DNA of 64,000 nucleotides from Pseudomonas graminis (GTDB lineage Bacteria; Pseudomonadota; Gammaproteobacteria; Pseudomonadales; Pseudomonadaceae). The stretch's first letter is position 1, and every line of letters starts with the position of its first letter. Under the pieces are notes generated by a model. The model made no database searches and was not told the origin of the DNA. It saw only the letters and a program-made list of their open reading frames with translations. The position numbers and the translations under genes are program-made. The stretch is from assembly GCF_004364335.1 (NCBI RefSeq), contig NZ_SOCR01000012.1, positions 107,816-171,815 of the forward strand. Direction: 5' to 3'. This document shows, piece by piece, positions 61,076 to 64,000 of the stretch.

Positions 61076-62449
61076 ATGACCCAAGCCATTCATAAACTGC
61101 TGGTCGCCAACCGTGGCGAAATCGCCGTGCGGATCATCCGCGCCGCCAGAGAACTGGGCATTCCCACCGTTGCTGCGTGCAGCGAGGCGGACGTCGATTC
61201 CCAGGCCGCGCGGATGGCCGCTGAGGTTCACATTCTTGGTCCGGCCCGGGCCGACAAAAGCTATTTGAACGTCGATGCCTTGCTCGGCGCCTTGAAAGCT
61301 ACTGGCGCCAACGCGGTGCATCCCGGTTACGGCTTTCTGTCGGAGAACGCCGATTTCGCCGAAGCGGTGGTCTCTGCCGGTGCCATTTTCGTCGGGCCAG
61401 GCGCGGAGACGATCCGCCGCATGGGCGATAAGGCCGAGGCACGGCGTACTGCACAAGCCGCTGGCGTGCCGGTGGTGCCGGGTTCGCCGGGTGAACTGTT
61501 CGACGTCGAGTCGGCGCTCAAGGCTGCTGAATCCGTTGGCTTCCCCTTGCTGATTAAAGCGTCGGCCGGTGGCGGCGGGCGCGGCATCCGGTTGGCGGAA
61601 AACGCCGAGCAGCTGCGCGAAGAATTTCCCCGTTCCCAGCGCGAAGCCCAAGCGGCGTTTGGCAATGGCGCGGTGTATCTGGAGCGGTTTATCAGCCGTG
61701 CGCGGCATATTGAAGTGCAGGTGTTGGGCGACGGTCAGCACGCGGTGCATTTGTTTGAGCGCGAGTGTTCGCTGCAACGGCGCCGGCAGAAGATCTTCGA
61801 AGAAGCGCCGTCGCCGGTCCTCAGCCAACAGCAACGGGAAATCCTCTGCGAAAGCGCGGTGCGCCTGACCGAGTCCTTGGGCTACAAGGGCGCCGGCACC
61901 CTGGAATATCTGTATGACGACGTCACTGGCGAGTTCTTCTTTATCGAGATGAATACGCGGATCCAGGTGGAGCACCCGGTCAGCGAACTGATCACCGGCA
62001 TCGACCTGGTCCAGGCCATGTTGCGCATCGCTGGCGGCGAACCGCTGGGCTTCACGCAAAGTGACATCCGACTCAACGGCGCCGCCCTGCAAATGCGCCT
62101 GAACGCTGAAGACCCTGCGCGGAATTTCTTCCCGAGCCCAGGCCTGGTCGAGGAGCTGATCTGGCCGAACGGCGAAGGCATTCGCGTCGATACGCATCTG
62201 TATCAAGGCTACCGTGTGCCGCCTTACTATGACTCGCTGCTGGCCAAACTGATTATTCACGGTGCGGATCGCGCCGAAGCCTTGGCGCGAGCGCGAATCG
62301 CCGTGGCGCACACCACCCTCACCGGCATGGCCAACACCCTGGCGTTGCACGGTGAATTGTTGGAACAACCGTGGCTGCACAGCGCCGACTTTAACACCGG
62401 CACCCTCGAAACCTGGCTGGCCGAGCGCCGCAGCGGAGGTGAAGCATGA
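61076..62449 (+). CDS. Biotin carboxylase subunit (AccC-like)
   Basis: ATP-grasp biotin carboxylase of 457 residues. It carries KLLVANRGEIAVRI at the N-terminus, the glycine-rich ATP loop KASAGGGGRGIR, catalytic ERFISRARHIEVQV and EMNTRIQVEHPVSE. It charges a biotin carrier with carbonate from bicarbonate and ATP. It overlaps pxpB by ATGA and follows the carrier gene by nine bases, so it is dedicated to this operon. Confidence 0.93.
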   Translation: MTQAIHKLLVANRGEIAVRIIRAARELGIPTVAACSEADVDSQAARMAAEVHILGPARADKSYLNVDALLGALKATGANAVHPGYGFLSENADFAEAVVSAGAIFVGPGAETIRRMGDKAEARRTAQAAGVPVVPGSPGELFDVESALKAAESVGFPLLIKASAGGGGRGIRLAENAEQLREEFPRSQREAQAAFGNGAVYLERFISRARHIEVQVLGDGQHAVHLFERECSLQRRRQKIFEEAPSPVLSQQQREILCESAVRLTESLGYKGAGTLEYLYDDVTGEFFFIEMNTRIQVEHPVSELITGIDLVQAMLRIAGGEPLGFTQSDIRLNGAALQMRLNAEDPARNFFPSPGLVEELIWPNGEGIRVDTHLYQGYRVPPYYDSLLAKLIIHGADRAEALARARIAVAHTTLTGMANTLALHGELLEQPWLHSADFNTGTLETWLAERRSGGEA

Positions 62450-63318
62450 GTACCCCCATCCGCTACAGCTTTGGCGCCGATGAGCACTTGTTTGCCGAAG
62501 TCAGCGACAGCATGTCCCTGGACGCATTTTTCAAAGGCCTCGCCGTCACCCGCGCCGTGGAAGGGCTGGCGCTGGATGGCGTACTTGATATCTGCCTGGC
62601 CAACGCGTCATTCCAGATCCGTTTCGACCCGGATCGCATCGCCCCTCATACCTTGCTCGAAGCGGTCAAAATCGCCGAGGCCGGCGCTGTTGCCGAGCGC
62701 ACGCTGCAGACGCGGATTATCGAGATTCCAGTGCTCTACAACGACCCCTGGACCCACGAAACCCTGATGCGTTTTCGCGACCGCCATCAAGACCCGAGTG
62801 CAACGGACCTGGAATACGCCGCACGCATAAACGGTCTGGCCGACGTCGAAGCATTCATCGCGGCCCACAGTGGCGCGCCGTGGTTTGTCTCGATGGTCGG
62901 CTTCGTTGCCGGCCTGCCATTCATGTTCCAGATGGTCGAGCGCGAGCGTCAGTTGCAGGTGCCCAAGTACCTGCGCCCGCGCACCGACACACCTAAATTG
63001 ACCCTTGGTCACGGCGGTTGCTTTGGATGCATTTACTCGGTGCGCGGCGCCGGGGGTTATCAGATGTTTGGTGTTACCCCCGCGCCGATCTACGACCCGC
63101 AACAGAACCTCGCGTATCTGAAGGAACACATGGTGTTTTTCCGTCCTGGCGACATCGTGCAGTTCAAACCGATGGACCGTAAAGCGTACGACTACGCGGT
63201 GGCCGAAGTGGAAGCCGGTCGCTTTGATCTGCGGATTCGGCCGGTGGAGTTTTCGCTGGACGCGTTCCTCGCCGATCCCGTCGGCTATCCCAAGTCGTTG
63301 CAGGAGGTGTTGGCATGA
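62446..63318 (+). CDS. pxpB: 5-oxoprolinase subunit B / KipI-type carboxyltransferase domain
   Basis: A 290-residue KipI/AHS1-family protein; the same domain forms the N-terminal half of the carboxyltransferase in urea carboxylase. Signatures are VLYNDPWTHE, FVAGLPFMFQMVE, VPKYLRPRTDTPKL and GCFGCIYSVRGAGGYQMFG. At 290 residues it is longer than typical PxpB (about 220). It overlaps both neighbours by ATGA, consistent with a fixed complex. Confidence 0.88.
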   Translation: MSTPIRYSFGADEHLFAEVSDSMSLDAFFKGLAVTRAVEGLALDGVLDICLANASFQIRFDPDRIAPHTLLEAVKIAEAGAVAERTLQTRIIEIPVLYNDPWTHETLMRFRDRHQDPSATDLEYAARINGLADVEAFIAAHSGAPWFVSMVGFVAGLPFMFQMVERERQLQVPKYLRPRTDTPKLTLGHGGCFGCIYSVRGAGGYQMFGVTPAPIYDPQQNLAYLKEHMVFFRPGDIVQFKPMDRKAYDYAVAEVEAGRFDLRIRPVEFSLDAFLADPVGYPKSLQEVLA

Positions 63319-64000
63319 TCAAGGTTCTCAAACCCGGCCTCGCCACTTCGGTACAAGACTTGGGCCGCGAAGGGTATTACCACCTGGGCATTCCGCCATC
63401 CGGCGCGCTTGATCAATACGCCTTGAGCGCGGCCAATCAATTGGTAGGCAACCCGGCAGGTTTGGCGGCGCTGGAATGCACGCTACTCGGGCCTGAGCTG
63501 GAGTTTCAGCAGGATGCTTTGGTTGCGGTCAGCGGCGCGCACATGACGCCACGGGTCGATGGCGTGGAAATGCACCTGGACACCGCGTTCACGGTGAAGG
63601 CCGGGCAGGTGCTGAGTTTTGACTTTCCCAGGGCGGGAGCCCGCGCTTATCTGGCGGTGGCCGGTGGCATTGATGTGCCGGTGGTGCTCGGCAGTCGCTC
63701 CACCTATGCGCTGGGCGCGCTCGGTGGTTTTCAGGGAAGACGCCTGATTGCAGGTGACCAATTGCCGGTGGGCATCGCCAGTGGCAAGAGCCGCGCAGGG
63801 GCCAGTTTGCCCATGGCGTTACGGCAATCGTTGGGTGGCGAAATCACCTTGCGGGTGGTGCCCGGTTTGTACTACCACCGCTTGACCGAGTCGGCGGCGA
63901 AGAGCTTTTTCGCCGAGCCCTGGACGGTCGGTTCGGAAGCCGACCGCATCGGCTATCGCTTCAAGGGCGGCAGCGCGCTGAGCTTTCAGCCACGGGAGCA
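63315..64000 (+). CDS. pxpC: 5-oxoprolinase subunit C / KipA-type carboxyltransferase domain (partial)
   Basis: The first 228 codons of a KipA/AHS2-family protein, cut by the window end. Signatures include KPGLATSVQDLGREGYYHLGIPPSGALD, here positions 6-33, then ALECTLLGPELEF and AYLAVAGGIDVPVVLGSRST. With KipI it forms the complete carboxyltransferase half of urea-carboxylase-like enzymes. The ATG overlaps the pxpB stop. GGAGG lies just upstream. Confidence 0.9.
   Translation, partial: MIKVLKPGLATSVQDLGREGYYHLGIPPSGALDQYALSAANQLVGNPAGLAALECTLLGPELEFQQDALVAVSGAHMTPRVDGVEMHLDTAFTVKAGQVLSFDFPRAGARAYLAVAGGIDVPVVLGSRSTYALGALGGFQGRRLIAGDQLPVGIASGKSRAGASLPMALRQSLGGEITLRVVPGLYYHRLTESAAKSFFAEPWTVGSEADRIGYRFKGGSALSFQPRE

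Noticed and set aside
60776..62380. 534-codon open frame on the minus strand over the biotin carboxylase gene
   Set aside because: Shadow of the biotin carboxylase; histidine/arginine-rich antisense composition.

Overview
The window is high-GC and densely coded, and it looks like the chromosome of a Pseudomonas of the fluorescens/syringae lineage. Three kinds of evidence support this: the gene content (EarP with an arginine-32 EF-P, class II DAHP synthase, ohr/ohrR, tpm, a DsbRS-like pair beside dsbG), the codon bias, and many REP palindromes of the pseudomonad GTAGGAGCnnGCTTGCnnGCGAA type. I see no insertion sequence, phage, CRISPR array, rRNA operon or replication origin.

Layout. 1-3.1 kb: dsbG divergent from a two-component pair. 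3.1-8.5 kb: a small secreted protein, an amino-acid permease, a GNAT, a DeoR regulator and a Cache-GGDEF diguanylate cyclase. 8.8-14.7 kb: a sugar-acid island (MFS transporter, garD-like dehydratase, LysR, L-fuconate dehydratase). 14.9-15.7 kb: two DUF202 membrane proteins. 16.0-24.0 kb: a tightly overlapped operon running GntR, two ABC ATPases, binding protein, two permeases and gamma-glutamyltransferase, with an upstream region full of GGTTCG repeats. 24.3-28.3 kb: dkgB, a tandem REP array, and small proteins. 28.4-30.2 kb: earP and efp. 30.5-32.7 kb: ohrR, ohr and an esterase, with three similar operator-like sites. 32.9-41.7 kb: housekeeping and regulatory genes, including a YcaQ-type glycosylase, DAHP synthase, a crotonase and a DEAD-box helicase. 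41.8-43.2 kb: a small colicin-E3-type rRNase toxin with a candidate immunity gene. 43.6-53.4 kb: extradiol dioxygenase, tpm, htpX, alaA, and an oxidative-repair group (msrB, glutathione peroxidase, hybrid kinase, DUF815 ATPase, msrC). 53.6-54.1 kb: a duplicated tRNA-Glu/tRNA-Gly pair. 54.2-58.8 kb: a sulfur module (sulfonate-type binding protein, four-domain rhodanese, cysteine dioxygenase, LysR). 58.9-64 kb: a LysR regulator divergent from pxpA, BCCP, biotin carboxylase, pxpB and pxpC, the last cut off by the window edge.

Themes. Thiol and sulfur chemistry recurs: DsbG, gamma-glutamyl peptide uptake and cleavage, Ohr, three methionine-sulfoxide or peroxide repair enzymes, and cysteine catabolism. 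The most interesting loci are the last operon, which holds every part of a split urea-carboxylase-like enzyme plus a LamB/YcsF amidohydrolase, and the short E3-type toxin that has no usual bacteriocin receptor domain. Functions were assigned by recognising families and motifs by eye; no database search was run.
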